From the NCBI RefSeq assembly GCF_024611995.1, contig NZ_CP102509.1, positions 2,232,001 to 2,296,000 on the forward strand: a stretch of 64,000 nucleotides of DNA, given 5' to 3'. Positions 40,560 through 64,000 of this stretch are shown piece by piece (position 1 is the first letter of the stretch; each line of letters starts with the position of its first letter). This DNA is from Streptomyces sp. NBC_00162. Lineage in GTDB: Bacteria > Actinomycetota > Actinomycetes > Streptomycetales > Streptomycetaceae. The notes beneath the pieces are model-generated. The model was not told the DNA's origin, did no database searches, and saw nothing but the letters and a program-made list of their open reading frames with translations. Position numbers and translations under genes: made by a program.

Positions 40560-41813
40560 TCAGGGGACCAGTTGCCGGAAACTCTCCTCGATCCTGTCGA
40601 GCGTCTTGCGGACGTGCGGCAGGGCGGTGGGGTCCTGCGCGTCGAGGGCGAGCTGCTGCTGCTCGGCGGTCTCGCCGTACAGCATGCTGGTGGCGCATTT
40701 GAACCGCAGGGCGTCCCCCTCGTCGCCGAGCAGGTGTCCGGCGAGCACCACGATCCCCAGGTCCAGCATCCGGCGGGCCAGCGTCGGCGAGTCGGTCACC
40801 TCGTACTTCGCCAGCTCCTCACGGACCGGTTCGAAGTCGGGGTAGACGTAGAACGCCCCGGTCGGCGGCCGGCAGCGGGCGCCCGCGTCCACGGTGATGC
40901 GGTGGACCTCGCGGGCGACGGCCCCGTGCAGCCGGGCGCTGGCCCGCAGCCGGTCCCGTACCTCCGGCGGCTCGCCGAAGGCGTACGCGGCCACCTCCTG
41001 CATCGGCCCGGCCAGCGTCGACCAGACCTCGCTGGCCACGGAGACCACTCCGGTACGGATCCACTCGCCCCAGGGGCCCTGCGGGAAGCGGGCCACGCCG
41101 ATGCGCCAGCCGCCCAGGGCGAGGCTCTTGCTCAGGCCGGTGGCGATGACCGTGCTCCCGGGGGCCACCTCGGCCGGGCTGAGGTACTCGGTGGCCGGGT
41201 CGTGCACCACGTCGCGGTAGATCTCGTCCGAGACGATCAGCAGGCCCTCCTCCTCGGCGATCGCGCACAGTTCGCGGATGAGAGGGGGCGGGGCCAGGGT
41301 GCCGGTCGGGTTGTCGGGGAGGGTCAGCACCATGATGCGCGGGTCTCGGCCGAGGACGCGGGCCGCGGTGATGCACTCGCGCAGGGCGTCCGGGTCCGGT
41401 ACCCCGCCGCACTCCTCGGGGATCGGGACGGCGATCGGGTGTTTGCCGGCCAGCCGGGCCTGGGGGGCGTAGGTGTTCCAGGCCGGCCGGGGCAGCAGTA
41501 CGTCGCCGGGGACGGCCAGGTTGAGGGCCATCAGCAGCGGCTTGCTGCCGGGGGCGACCACGATCTGCTCCGCGTCGGTGGGGATGCGGCGGCGGCTGAA
41601 GTAGCCGGCGGCGGCGTTGCGGACCCCGGGCGAACCGGCCACCGGCCCGTAGGCGTTGCGGTGCGCTCCCGCGGCGAGCCGTTCCACCAGGGGCTCGAAC
41701 GCGGGCAGCCGGGACTCCCCGAAGCCGAGGTGGATCAGCGGTTCGCCGGCCGCCTGGCGCTGTGCCACCAGCTGGTTGAGCGCCAGGTTCGGTGACATCC
41801 GCATGTCGTTCAT
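40560..41813 (-). CDS. Fold-type I PLP enzyme (aminotransferase or beta-decarboxylase)
   Basis: The 417-residue protein has the class I/II aminotransferase motifs: NAYGPVAGSPGVRNA, LPDNPTGT (N168), VSDEIYRD (D196) and the PLP lysine in TGLSKSLALGGWRIG (K229). It overlaps the end of the aminomutase gene by ATGA, so the two act together. It may transaminate, or, as in the incednine pathway where a PLP enzyme (IdnL3) decarboxylates beta-glutamate to 3-aminobutyrate, act as a decarboxylase. The fold allows both and the sequence does not decide. GGGGAG precedes ATG 41813. Confidence 0.82.
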   Translation of the reverse strand: MNDMRMSPNLALNQLVAQRQAAGEPLIHLGFGESRLPAFEPLVERLAAGAHRNAYGPVAGSPGVRNAAAGYFSRRRIPTDAEQIVVAPGSKPLLMALNLAVPGDVLLPRPAWNTYAPQARLAGKHPIAVPIPEECGGVPDPDALRECITAARVLGRDPRIMVLTLPDNPTGTLAPPPLIRELCAIAEEEGLLIVSDEIYRDVVHDPATEYLSPAEVAPGSTVIATGLSKSLALGGWRIGVARFPQGPWGEWIRTGVVSVASEVWSTLAGPMQEVAAYAFGEPPEVRDRLRASARLHGAVAREVHRITVDAGARCRPPTGAFYVYPDFEPVREELAKYEVTDSPTLARRMLDLGIVVLAGHLLGDEGDALRFKCATSMLYGETAEQQQLALDAQDPTALPHVRKTLDRIEESFRQLVP

Positions 41814-43192
41814 CCCCTGCTCCCCACCGGCGCGGCCGCCTTCGTCCCGAAGAGCTCCTGTCCGCCCGACCACGCCGGTCCCCCGATGGCGCGGGCGATG
41901 TCGGCCGGGACGGTGCGGTCGAGCCGCAGTTCGTCCAGCCAGGCCGCCTCGGGGTCGTAGTGCGCCAGGAAGGGCCTGCCGACCAGGGCGGGGTCGCGGG
42001 CCTGGACCATGTGCAGCTGGAAGAAGCGGCCTTCGGCGTTCTCGACGATCCCGTCCACCGCGACCTTGCCGGGGGTCGCGGACATCACCGGGCCGCGTAC
42101 GGTGCGGGCCAGGCCGGGCAGGGTGCGGTAGGCGCTCTGGAAGATCTCGGCCGCCCGCGCGAGGGGTACCCGGAAGTAGTCGTAGGGGCCGGTGTCGCGC
42201 TCCACGAACATGTAGTACGGCACCGAGCCGGCGGCGAGTTCGGCCCGCCACATCTCGCTCCAGACGGCCGGGTCGTCGTTGACGCGGGCGATCAGCGGCG
42301 CCTGGCAGTAGACGAGGGCGCCGGTGGACCTGATCCGGGAGATCGCCCGCCGGGCGAGGTCGGTGGCGAGCTCGCGGGGGTGGCTGAAGTGCGCCATGAC
42401 GGCGAGGTTGCGTCCCGAGGCGACGACCTGCTCGAAGAGGCGCAGCACGTCGTCGGCGTCGGGGTCGCCGGTGAAGCGCTGCGGCCAGTACGCGACGGAC
42501 TTCGTGCCGATCCTGATGGTCCGTACGCTCTCCACGGCGAGCAGCGGCTCCAGGTGGGAGCGCAGCCGCTCGGTGGACATCACCATCGGGTCGCCGCCGG
42601 TCACCAGTACGTCGGTGACGTCGGGGTGGTGGCCGAGGTAGGAGACGAGACCGCTCGGGTCGGGCGCGGCGAAGCGCAGGTCCGCGTCCCCGACGAACTG
42701 GGCCCAGCGGAAGCAGTACGTGCAGTAGGAGTGGCAGGTCTGGCCCTGGCTCGGGAAGTAGAGCACCGTCTCGCGGTACTTGTGCTGGAGTCCGGGGATC
42801 TCGGCGCCGTCCCGGGTGGGGACGTTGAGCTCTTTCTGGCCGGACGGGTGCGGGTTGAGCCGGCCGCGGATCTGCTGCACGAGGGTGCGCAGCGCGACCT
42901 TCGACGCGGGGTCCGCGGAGAGCGCGGCCAGGTCCCGTTCGTTCTGCTCGGTCAGCATCCCCCGCTGCGGGAACACCAGTTGGAACATCGGGTCGTCCGG
43001 AATGCGGTCCCAGTCGATGAGGTGCGACAGGACGTACTCGTTGACCCGGAAGGGCAGCACCATCGACACGAGCCGGACGGTCTCCCGTATGTCGGCGGGC
43101 AGGCCGTGGCGGTCGGCGATCTCGTCGAGCTGCCGCGGCCCGTACGCGCGGAACCGTGCCGTCTCGACAGAATCGGTTGCCAGCAGGGACAT
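41810..43192 (-). CDS. KamA-family radical SAM amino acid 2,3-aminomutase
   Basis: The 460-residue protein has the CxxxCxxC iron-sulfur motif CHSYCTYC (C153, C157, C160), VTGGDPMVM, the KamA-typical SHLIDWDRIPDDPMFQLVFP near residue 55, and SATPGKVAVDG for the PLP-lysine region. It moves an alpha-amino group to the beta position using SAM and PLP. Lysine and glutamate are the known substrates of this family. A beta-amino acid is the expected product, and the adjacent PLP enzyme, ACP and adenylation enzymes are the parts that turn such an acid into a polyketide starter. ATG 43192 follows GGAGGAAT. Confidence 0.88.
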   Translation of the reverse strand: MSLLATDSVETARFRAYGPRQLDEIADRHGLPADIRETVRLVSMVLPFRVNEYVLSHLIDWDRIPDDPMFQLVFPQRGMLTEQNERDLAALSADPASKVALRTLVQQIRGRLNPHPSGQKELNVPTRDGAEIPGLQHKYRETVLYFPSQGQTCHSYCTYCFRWAQFVGDADLRFAAPDPSGLVSYLGHHPDVTDVLVTGGDPMVMSTERLRSHLEPLLAVESVRTIRIGTKSVAYWPQRFTGDPDADDVLRLFEQVVASGRNLAVMAHFSHPRELATDLARRAISRIRSTGALVYCQAPLIARVNDDPAVWSEMWRAELAAGSVPYYMFVERDTGPYDYFRVPLARAAEIFQSAYRTLPGLARTVRGPVMSATPGKVAVDGIVENAEGRFFQLHMVQARDPALVGRPFLAHYDPEAAWLDELRLDRTVPADIARAIGGPAWSGGQELFGTKAAAPVGSRG

Positions 43193-43390
43193 GCGGATAT
43201 TCCTCCAGCCTGGTGCCTGGCAGTTCCGAGCGTGTGCTCGAATGCGGTTCGATGCTAGGGAGAGGATTCGGCCACCGGACCCCAGATCCGACCCCAGCCC
43301 GACCCTTACGGCACCCCGGCGGCCCGCTCGCGCGGAGCGCTCCCGCGGCGCGGTGTGCCGACCGGCGCGGACCGGACCCGGGCATGGCGA

Positions 43391-43430
43391 AGCCGCCCAG
43401 GACCGGCGGGGGTTCAGGTCCTGGGCGGCT
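43391..43430 (-). terminator. Perfect 14-bp hairpin after the MFS exporter gene
   Basis: AGCCGCCCAGGACC (43391-43404) pairs perfectly with GGTCCTGGGCGGCT (43417-43430) across a 12-nt loop. It lies 31 nt beyond the stop of the exporter gene and separates its transcript from the aminomutase operon. Confidence 0.8.
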
Positions 43431-43460
43431 GTAGGTGGGCCCCTGACGGGGGCAGGTGCC

Positions 43461-45080
43461 TTACGCGGTGCCCGCGCCCGGCTGTGCGGCCTTCTGCGCC
43501 GCCGGGGCGCTCTGCGCGGCGAGTTCCGCGGCCCGCTGGTTGTCGGTCTGGACGGAGCGCAGCCCGATCAGGGCGAAGACCGCGGCTCCGGCCATGACGA
43601 CGGCTCCGGCCACCGAGGCGGCGTGCACCTCGGTCGTGAAGGCGGTACGGGCCGCCTCGATCAGACTGGCGGACGCGTCGCCCGAGAGCTTGCCGGCGGC
43701 CGCCAGGGCGCCGCCGATGGTCTCGCGGGCGGGCTCCAGCGCGTCGGCGGGCACCCCGGCCGGGGCGTCCAGCGCGGAGCTGTTGCGGTAGACGGCGGCG
43801 CCGATGCTGCCCAGCACGGCCACGCCGAGGGCGCCGCCGAGCTCCTGGCCGGTCTGGAGCAGGGCGGAGGCGGTACCGGCGCGCTCCGGCGGCACCTGGC
43901 CGACGACGAGTTCGGTGACGAGGGTGAGCACCGGGGTGAGCCCGACGGCCAGCGCGATGATGCCGATCAGGATCAGCACCAGGCCGTCCTCGGCCGGCAC
44001 CTGGGTGAGCATCAGCAGGGCGAGGGTGGCGACGGTGAACCCGGCGCCGATGATGTGAGCGGGCTTGACGGTACGGACGAGGACGGTGGCGACGGGCACG
44101 ACGGCGCCCACGGCGAGCGTGCCGGGGATGGTCCACAGCGCGGACTTCAGCGCGCTCATGCCGAGGACCGACTGCATGTACTGGGTGCTGAAGAGCGAGT
44201 AGCCGACGAGGGTGAAGCAGGCCAGCATGTTCACGGTGACCGAGGCGCCGAAGGCGCGGTTGCGGAACAGCGAGATGTCGATCATCGGGTCGCTGCTGGT
44301 GCGCTGGCGGCGCAGGAACAGCGGGACGATGGCCAGGCCGACCGCGATGGCGACGACGTGGGTGACGGAGAAGCCGTCCACGGCGATCTTCTTGAAGCCG
44401 TAGATGACCGGCAGCACGATGGCGAGCGAGAGCGCGGCGCTGATCAGGTCGAACTTCCCGGCCGCGGCGTCCTTGAACTCCGGCAGCAGGAACGGCGCGG
44501 CGACCAGCAGGAGCAGCATCACGGGGACGTTGATGAGGAAGACGGAACCCCACCAGAAGCCGGTGAGGAGGGCGCCGCTGACCACGGGGCCGAGCGCGGC
44601 GCCGGCGGCCATGCCGGTGGACCAGACGGCGACGGCGGTGCGCCGCTGGGTCTGGTCGCGGAACAGGTTCCGGATGAGGGCGAGCGTGGACGGCATGAGG
44701 GTGGCGCCGCCGATGCCCTGGAGGGCCCGGGCGGTGACCACCATCTCGGGGTTGGAGGCGTAGGCGGCGAGCAGCGAGCCGCCGCCGAAGACCACGGCAC
44801 CGATCAGCAGGAGGCGCCGGCGGCCGATGCGGTCGCCGAGCGCGCCCATGGTGAGCAGGACTCCGGACAGGACGAAGCCGTAGATGTCGATCATCCACAG
44901 CTGCTCGCTGCCGGAGGGCCGCAGGTCCTCGCTGATGGCGGGGATGGCGAAGTAGAGAACCGTCAGGTCCATGGAGACGAGCAGCACGGGCAGGAGCAGT
45001 ACGCCGAGGGCGATCCATTCCTTGCGGCCCGCCTTGGCCTCCGGTCCGGTCGTGTCGTTCTCGCTCAGGGAGCTGGTCAT
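43461..45080 (-). CDS. DHA2-family MFS exporter (14 TM, EmrB/QacA-like)
   Basis: The 539-residue protein has about 14 transmembrane helices with the family motifs LTVLYFAIPAISEDL, ALGDRIGRRRLLLIGA and GIGGATLMPSTLALIRNLF. DHA2 exporters use the proton gradient to pump amphipathic drugs and are common as self-resistance or export genes in polyketide clusters. Gene position among the starter cassette and synthase suggests it exports the macrolactam-type product. It is cut off from the previous gene by a 184-nt gap that contains 12-bp tandem repeats. A perfect terminator follows. The ATG at 45080 has only a weak ribosome site. Confidence 0.88.
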   Translation of the reverse strand: MTSSLSENDTTGPEAKAGRKEWIALGVLLLPVLLVSMDLTVLYFAIPAISEDLRPSGSEQLWMIDIYGFVLSGVLLTMGALGDRIGRRRLLLIGAVVFGGGSLLAAYASNPEMVVTARALQGIGGATLMPSTLALIRNLFRDQTQRRTAVAVWSTGMAAGAALGPVVSGALLTGFWWGSVFLINVPVMLLLLVAAPFLLPEFKDAAAGKFDLISAALSLAIVLPVIYGFKKIAVDGFSVTHVVAIAVGLAIVPLFLRRQRTSSDPMIDISLFRNRAFGASVTVNMLACFTLVGYSLFSTQYMQSVLGMSALKSALWTIPGTLAVGAVVPVATVLVRTVKPAHIIGAGFTVATLALLMLTQVPAEDGLVLILIGIIALAVGLTPVLTLVTELVVGQVPPERAGTASALLQTGQELGGALGVAVLGSIGAAVYRNSSALDAPAGVPADALEPARETIGGALAAAGKLSGDASASLIEAARTAFTTEVHAASVAGAVVMAGAAVFALIGLRSVQTDNQRAAELAAQSAPAAQKAAQPGAGTA

Positions 45081-45158
45081 GGGGGCTGTCCAATGCTGTC
45101 GGGACGGGACGTGGGTACCAGTGAACGGAATGGCGGGAGGGGCGGGGCGGGTCCGGAC

Positions 45159-45250
45159 CGGGAACAGGGGTCGGAACAGGGGTCAGGACAGGGGTCGGAA
45201 CAGGGGTGGCGCGGGGACGGGGCGGGGTCGGGGCGGGTCGGAACAGGGGG
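45159..45250. repeat. 12-bp direct repeats upstream of the exporter gene
   Basis: Units of TCGGAACAGGGG (with variants GGGAACAGGGG and TCAGGACAGGGG) are tandem at 45159-45206, about 80-125 nt upstream of the exporter ATG. A further perfect copy lies at 45239-45250 beyond a G-rich spacer. The array falls in a noncoding gap. Confidence 0.8.
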
Positions 45251-45264
45251 CCGGACCGCCGGTT

Positions 45265-46860
45265 TCAGGCCTCCTCGGCGGCGCGTGCCGCCAGGGCCCT
45301 GCGGTCGGTCTTCCCGTTGGGCGTGAGCGGCAGACCCGGGATCAGGCCGACCTTCCGCGGAACCATGTACTCGGGCAGGGTCTGCTTGCAGAACGCGCTG
45401 ATCACGAGGGGGTCGGCGGTGAAGCCGCGGGCGGGCACGACGTACGCGTACAGCTCCGGATCGTTGCCCGGACGCGGGCGGACCACGGCGGCGGCCGCCT
45501 CGACACCGGGGAACTCCAGGAGCCTGCGCTCGATCTCCCCCAGCTCCACGCGGTTGCCCCGGATCTTGACCTGGAGATCGGAACGGCCGACGAAGTACAG
45601 CTCACCACTCTCGCCGCGGTATGCCAAGTCATTTGACTTGTACACGAGTTGACCGGAGCGGGGGTTGAGCGGATCGGGCACCAGGACGGCCCGGGTGGCC
45701 TCCGGATCGTCCCAGTAGCCGGTGAAGAGGGAGGGGCCGCGCAGGTGGATCTCGCCCACCGCGCCGGGTTCCCCGACGGGCCGGCCGTCCTCATCGATCA
45801 GCAGCATCTCCGCGCCCGGGTAGGCGAATCCGATGGAGAGCTTGTCGACGCCCTCGGGCAGCGGGTTCGGCACGTCGGTGAGGGAGAAGGCCATCGCCTC
45901 GGTGGGGCCGAAGCAGTTCACCACCCGAGCCTGCGGCAACAGGCCCTGCAGCTGGCGCAGTTCCGGAAGCGGGAAGGCCTCGCCGGAGAACAGCACGCCG
46001 CGCAGCTGGCCGGCCAGCGCGGCCAGGCCCTTGGCCTCGTGGCGCAGTACGGGCCGCCAGATCGACGGCACCCCATCGACCTGGGTGGCGCCGGTCTCGG
46101 TCAGGAAGCGCAGCAGCCGGCGCGGCCAGTGCATCAGCTCCCGCGGTACGGGGATCAGCTGGGCGCCCGAGCCGAGGGCGAGCCCGATGTCCAGCAGCGC
46201 GAAGTCGAACTGGAGCGGCGAGGTGGTGGCGAGCCGGTCCTCGGCCGTGACGATGGAGTGCTGGAGCATCCCCCGGTAGAAGGCGAGCACCCCGCGGTGG
46301 CTCATGACCACGCCCTTGGGGCGCCCCGTGGTCCCCGAGGTGAAGATCATGTACGCGGCGTCGGTGCCGACCGCCTCCCGCCGGTGACGGGTGCGGGGCG
46401 CGGGCGCGCGCTCCACGACCACCCCGTCCGGGCCGAAGCGTGCCGTGCCGATGGACTCCGGGACGCCCTCGCGCGTGCCGTCCGCCGTCTGGAGGTGCAG
46501 GGCGGGCTCCGCGGTGGCGGCGATGGCCAGCAGCCGCGGGGTGGGGACCTCCGGGCTCACCGGGATGAATGTGAGCCCGAGCATCGAGCAGGCGAGGAGC
46601 ACGGCCACGGCGGCCGCCGAGTTGTCGGACTCCAGGATCACCCGGTCGCCGATGTCGAGGCCGAGCGAGTCCAGGGTCACCGCGTAGTCGTGGGCCCTGC
46701 GCTCGAGTTGGCGGTAGGTCAGCACCCGGGAGGCGCCGTCGGGGCCGGCCTCCCAGGCCGCCGGGCTGTCCGGCGCGGTCCTGGCCGCCGCCAGCATGAA
46801 CTCGTGGATGCGCTCCGCCGGTCCGCGGACCGCGGCCGGGCGTATCGTGCTCAGGCTCAC
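45265..46860 (-). CDS. Second stand-alone adenylation enzyme
   Basis: The 531-residue protein has the motifs [21 protein letters not shown] (170-190 region), [43 protein letters not shown] and [12 protein letters not shown] with the lid lysine. It lacks condensation and carrier domains. Its aspartate in QFDFALLD suggests an amino substrate. Together with the enzyme at 38510 it makes the pair expected for beta-amino acid activation and alanine capping in macrolactam starter formation (VinN and VinM functions). The GTG at 46860 follows AGAGGTGG. It is 55 nt downstream of the giant synthase stop and could share its transcript. Confidence 0.87.
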   Translation of the reverse strand: MSLSTIRPAAVRGPAERIHEFMLAAARTAPDSPAAWEAGPDGASRVLTYRQLERRAHDYAVTLDSLGLDIGDRVILESDNSAAAVAVLLACSMLGLTFIPVSPEVPTPRLLAIAATAEPALHLQTADGTREGVPESIGTARFGPDGVVVERAPAPRTRHRREAVGTDAAYMIFTSGTTGRPKGVVMSHRGVLAFYRGMLQHSIVTAEDRLATTSPLQFDFALLDIGLALGSGAQLIPVPRELMHWPRRLLRFLTETGATQVDGVPSIWRPVLRHEAKGLAALAGQLRGVLFSGEAFPLPELRQLQGLLPQARVVNCFGPTEAMAFSLTDVPNPLPEGVDKLSIGFAYPGAEMLLIDEDGRPVGEPGAVGEIHLRGPSLFTGYWDDPEATRAVLVPDPLNPRSGQLVYKSNDLAYRGESGELYFVGRSDLQVKIRGNRVELGEIERRLLEFPGVEAAAAVVRPRPGNDPELYAYVVPARGFTADPLVISAFCKQTLPEYMVPRKVGLIPGLPLTPNGKTDRRALAARAAEEA

Positions 46861-46915
46861 CGCTGTGCCACCTCTGCTCGTCCGGGTCCAACTGCTCGTC
46901 GTCGTCCATTGCTCA

Positions 46916-63310
<16,395 letters not shown>

Positions 63311-63378
63311 CTTGGTCCCACCGAGTCCTTGTTCATGCCGTGAGGTCGAGTCGGGTCGGGTCGCGGTTGGCCCGCGTC

Positions 63379-63414
63379 GCGGATCGGGCCGCGGATCGGG
63401 CCGCGGATCAGGTC
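63379..63414. repeat. Three 12-bp tandem repeats between synthase genes
   Basis: GCGGATCGGGCC occurs at 63379-63390 and 63391-63402, with a diverged copy at 63403-63414. They lie in the 116-nt gap between two synthase genes, in front of the ribosome site of the downstream one. Confidence 0.75.
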
Positions 63415-63426
63415 CCGCGCGGTCGG

Positions 63427-64000
63427 TCAGGTGAGGCCGAGTTCCTTGTCGATGAAGGCGAAGACGTCGGCGGCGGAGGCGGATTCGAGCTGGTCGCCCA
63501 CGGCCTGCACGCCGGTCGTCGCTTCGAGGGTTCCGGTCAGCCTTGCCAGCAGGCTCTGCAGGCGGGCGGTGATGCGGGTGGCCTCGATCTCCTCGGCGGC
63601 GAGGGTCGCCGCGGTCGCTTCGAGGCGGTCCAGCTGGGCGAGCACGGGCAGTTCACCGGCTCCGGCGTCCTGGCAGAGCTCGGACCACAGGTGGGCCGCG
63701 AGCGCCCCCGGGCCGGGGTGGTCGTAGACCATGCTGGTGGGCAGGGGGCGGCCGGTGGCCGCGACCAGCCTCGTCCGCAGGTCGACGGCGGCGACGGAGT
63801 CGAAGCCGAGGTCGGTGAAGCCGCGGTCGGCGGGGACCTCGGCCGGGTCCTCGTAGCCGAGCAGGGCGGCCACGTGCGTACGGACCAGGTCGAGGAGGGC
63901 CGCCCGCTGCGCGGCCTGGGGCAGCCCGGCCAGGGTGTCCGCGAGGCCGGTGCCCGCCCCGCCGCCGCCCGGTACCGGGTCGGTGTCGAGGGCGGCCCGC
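63427..64000 (-). CDS. Modular PKS, C-terminal ACP and docking domain (partial)
   Basis: About 190 residues of the C-terminus of another synthase are visible; the rest lies beyond the right edge. They include an ACP ([16 protein letters not shown]) and, after a spacer, long amphipathic helices with [20 protein letters not shown] and [12 protein letters not shown]. These match class 1 C-terminal docking domains that bind the coiled-coil N-terminus of the next synthase, here the protein starting at 63310. The reading frame is open to the edge. The short 148-residue frame starting at an internal ATG is only part of this gene. Confidence 0.9.
   Translation of the reverse strand, partial: RAALDTDPVPGGGGAGTGLADTLAGLPQAAQRAALLDLVRTHVAALLGYEDPAEVPADRGFTDLGFDSVAAVDLRTRLVAATGRPLPTSMVYDHPGPGALAAHLWSELCQDAGAGELPVLAQLDRLEATAATLAAEEIEATRITARLQSLLARLTGTLEATTGVQAVGDQLESASAADVFAFIDKELGLT

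Noticed and set aside
45159..45250. CRISPR array
   Set aside because: Units are 12 bp, directly adjacent without spacers, and no cas genes are present.
38510..46860. Two adenylation proteins as parts of an NRPS
   Set aside because: Neither has condensation or carrier domains and none is nearby. Discrete ACP loading is more consistent.

Overview
The window is high-GC DNA, above 70 % by eye, with strong G/C bias at third codon positions. It has SARP, LAL and A-factor-type regulators, five genes with in-frame TTA (bldA-type) codons and a modular type I polyketide synthase. Together these point to a Streptomyces or close relative and to one or two adjacent specialised-metabolite clusters.

Layout. 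0-8 kb (mostly minus strand) looks like flanking DNA: a truncated gene of unknown function with a TTA codon at position 6, a hexapeptide acyltransferase, a PPOX flavoprotein, a three-gene membrane-protein operon whose first two proteins share a glycine-rich motif, a HypE-like AIR-synthase homologue and a GPH-type MFS transporter. 8.2-15.8 kb (plus) is a tight operon: an AfsA-type butyrolactone synthase, a SARP regulator, an NB-ARC/LuxR regulator and a degenerate acyl-adenylate ligase homologue. 15.9-23.2 kb holds a divergent polyprenyl-synthase homologue, a large LAL regulator, a metallophosphoesterase, an Sfp-type phosphopantetheinyl transferase, a 63-residue membrane peptide and another LuxR-type regulator.

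34.2-23.1 kb (minus) is one translationally coupled operon: FAAL, acyl-CoA dehydrogenase, ACP, KS-AT-ACP synthase, FabH-like KAS III, FkbH-like glyceryl transferase, ACP, phosphopantetheinyl transferase. The set resembles acyl-tetronate assembly. A fatty acid is adenylated, loaded, perhaps desaturated and extended once to a beta-ketoacyl-ACP. The KAS III enzyme would then join it to glyceryl-ACP. This is inference from family knowledge.

34.3-46.9 kb carries parts typical of beta-amino-acid-primed macrolactam polyketides: a stand-alone acyltransferase, two stand-alone adenylation enzymes, a discrete ACP, a KamA-type radical SAM aminomutase, a fold-type I PLP enzyme, an exporter and a secreted quinoprotein dehydrogenase. 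A TnpB element sits between the acyltransferase and quinoprotein genes; its right end replaced the quinoprotein gene's stop codon without changing the protein. 46.9-63.3 kb is one 5464-residue synthase with three KS-AT-DH-KR-ACP modules and a terminal thioesterase, predicted to finish the chain with three malonate-derived, reduced and dehydrated units. The 3' end of the preceding synthase gene, with ACP and docking helices, runs off the right edge.

Control is likely layered: a butyrolactone signal gene, four cluster regulators (three with a TTA codon) and long coupled operons. Whether the tetronate-like and macrolactam-like halves make one hybrid or two compounds cannot be decided from sequence alone.
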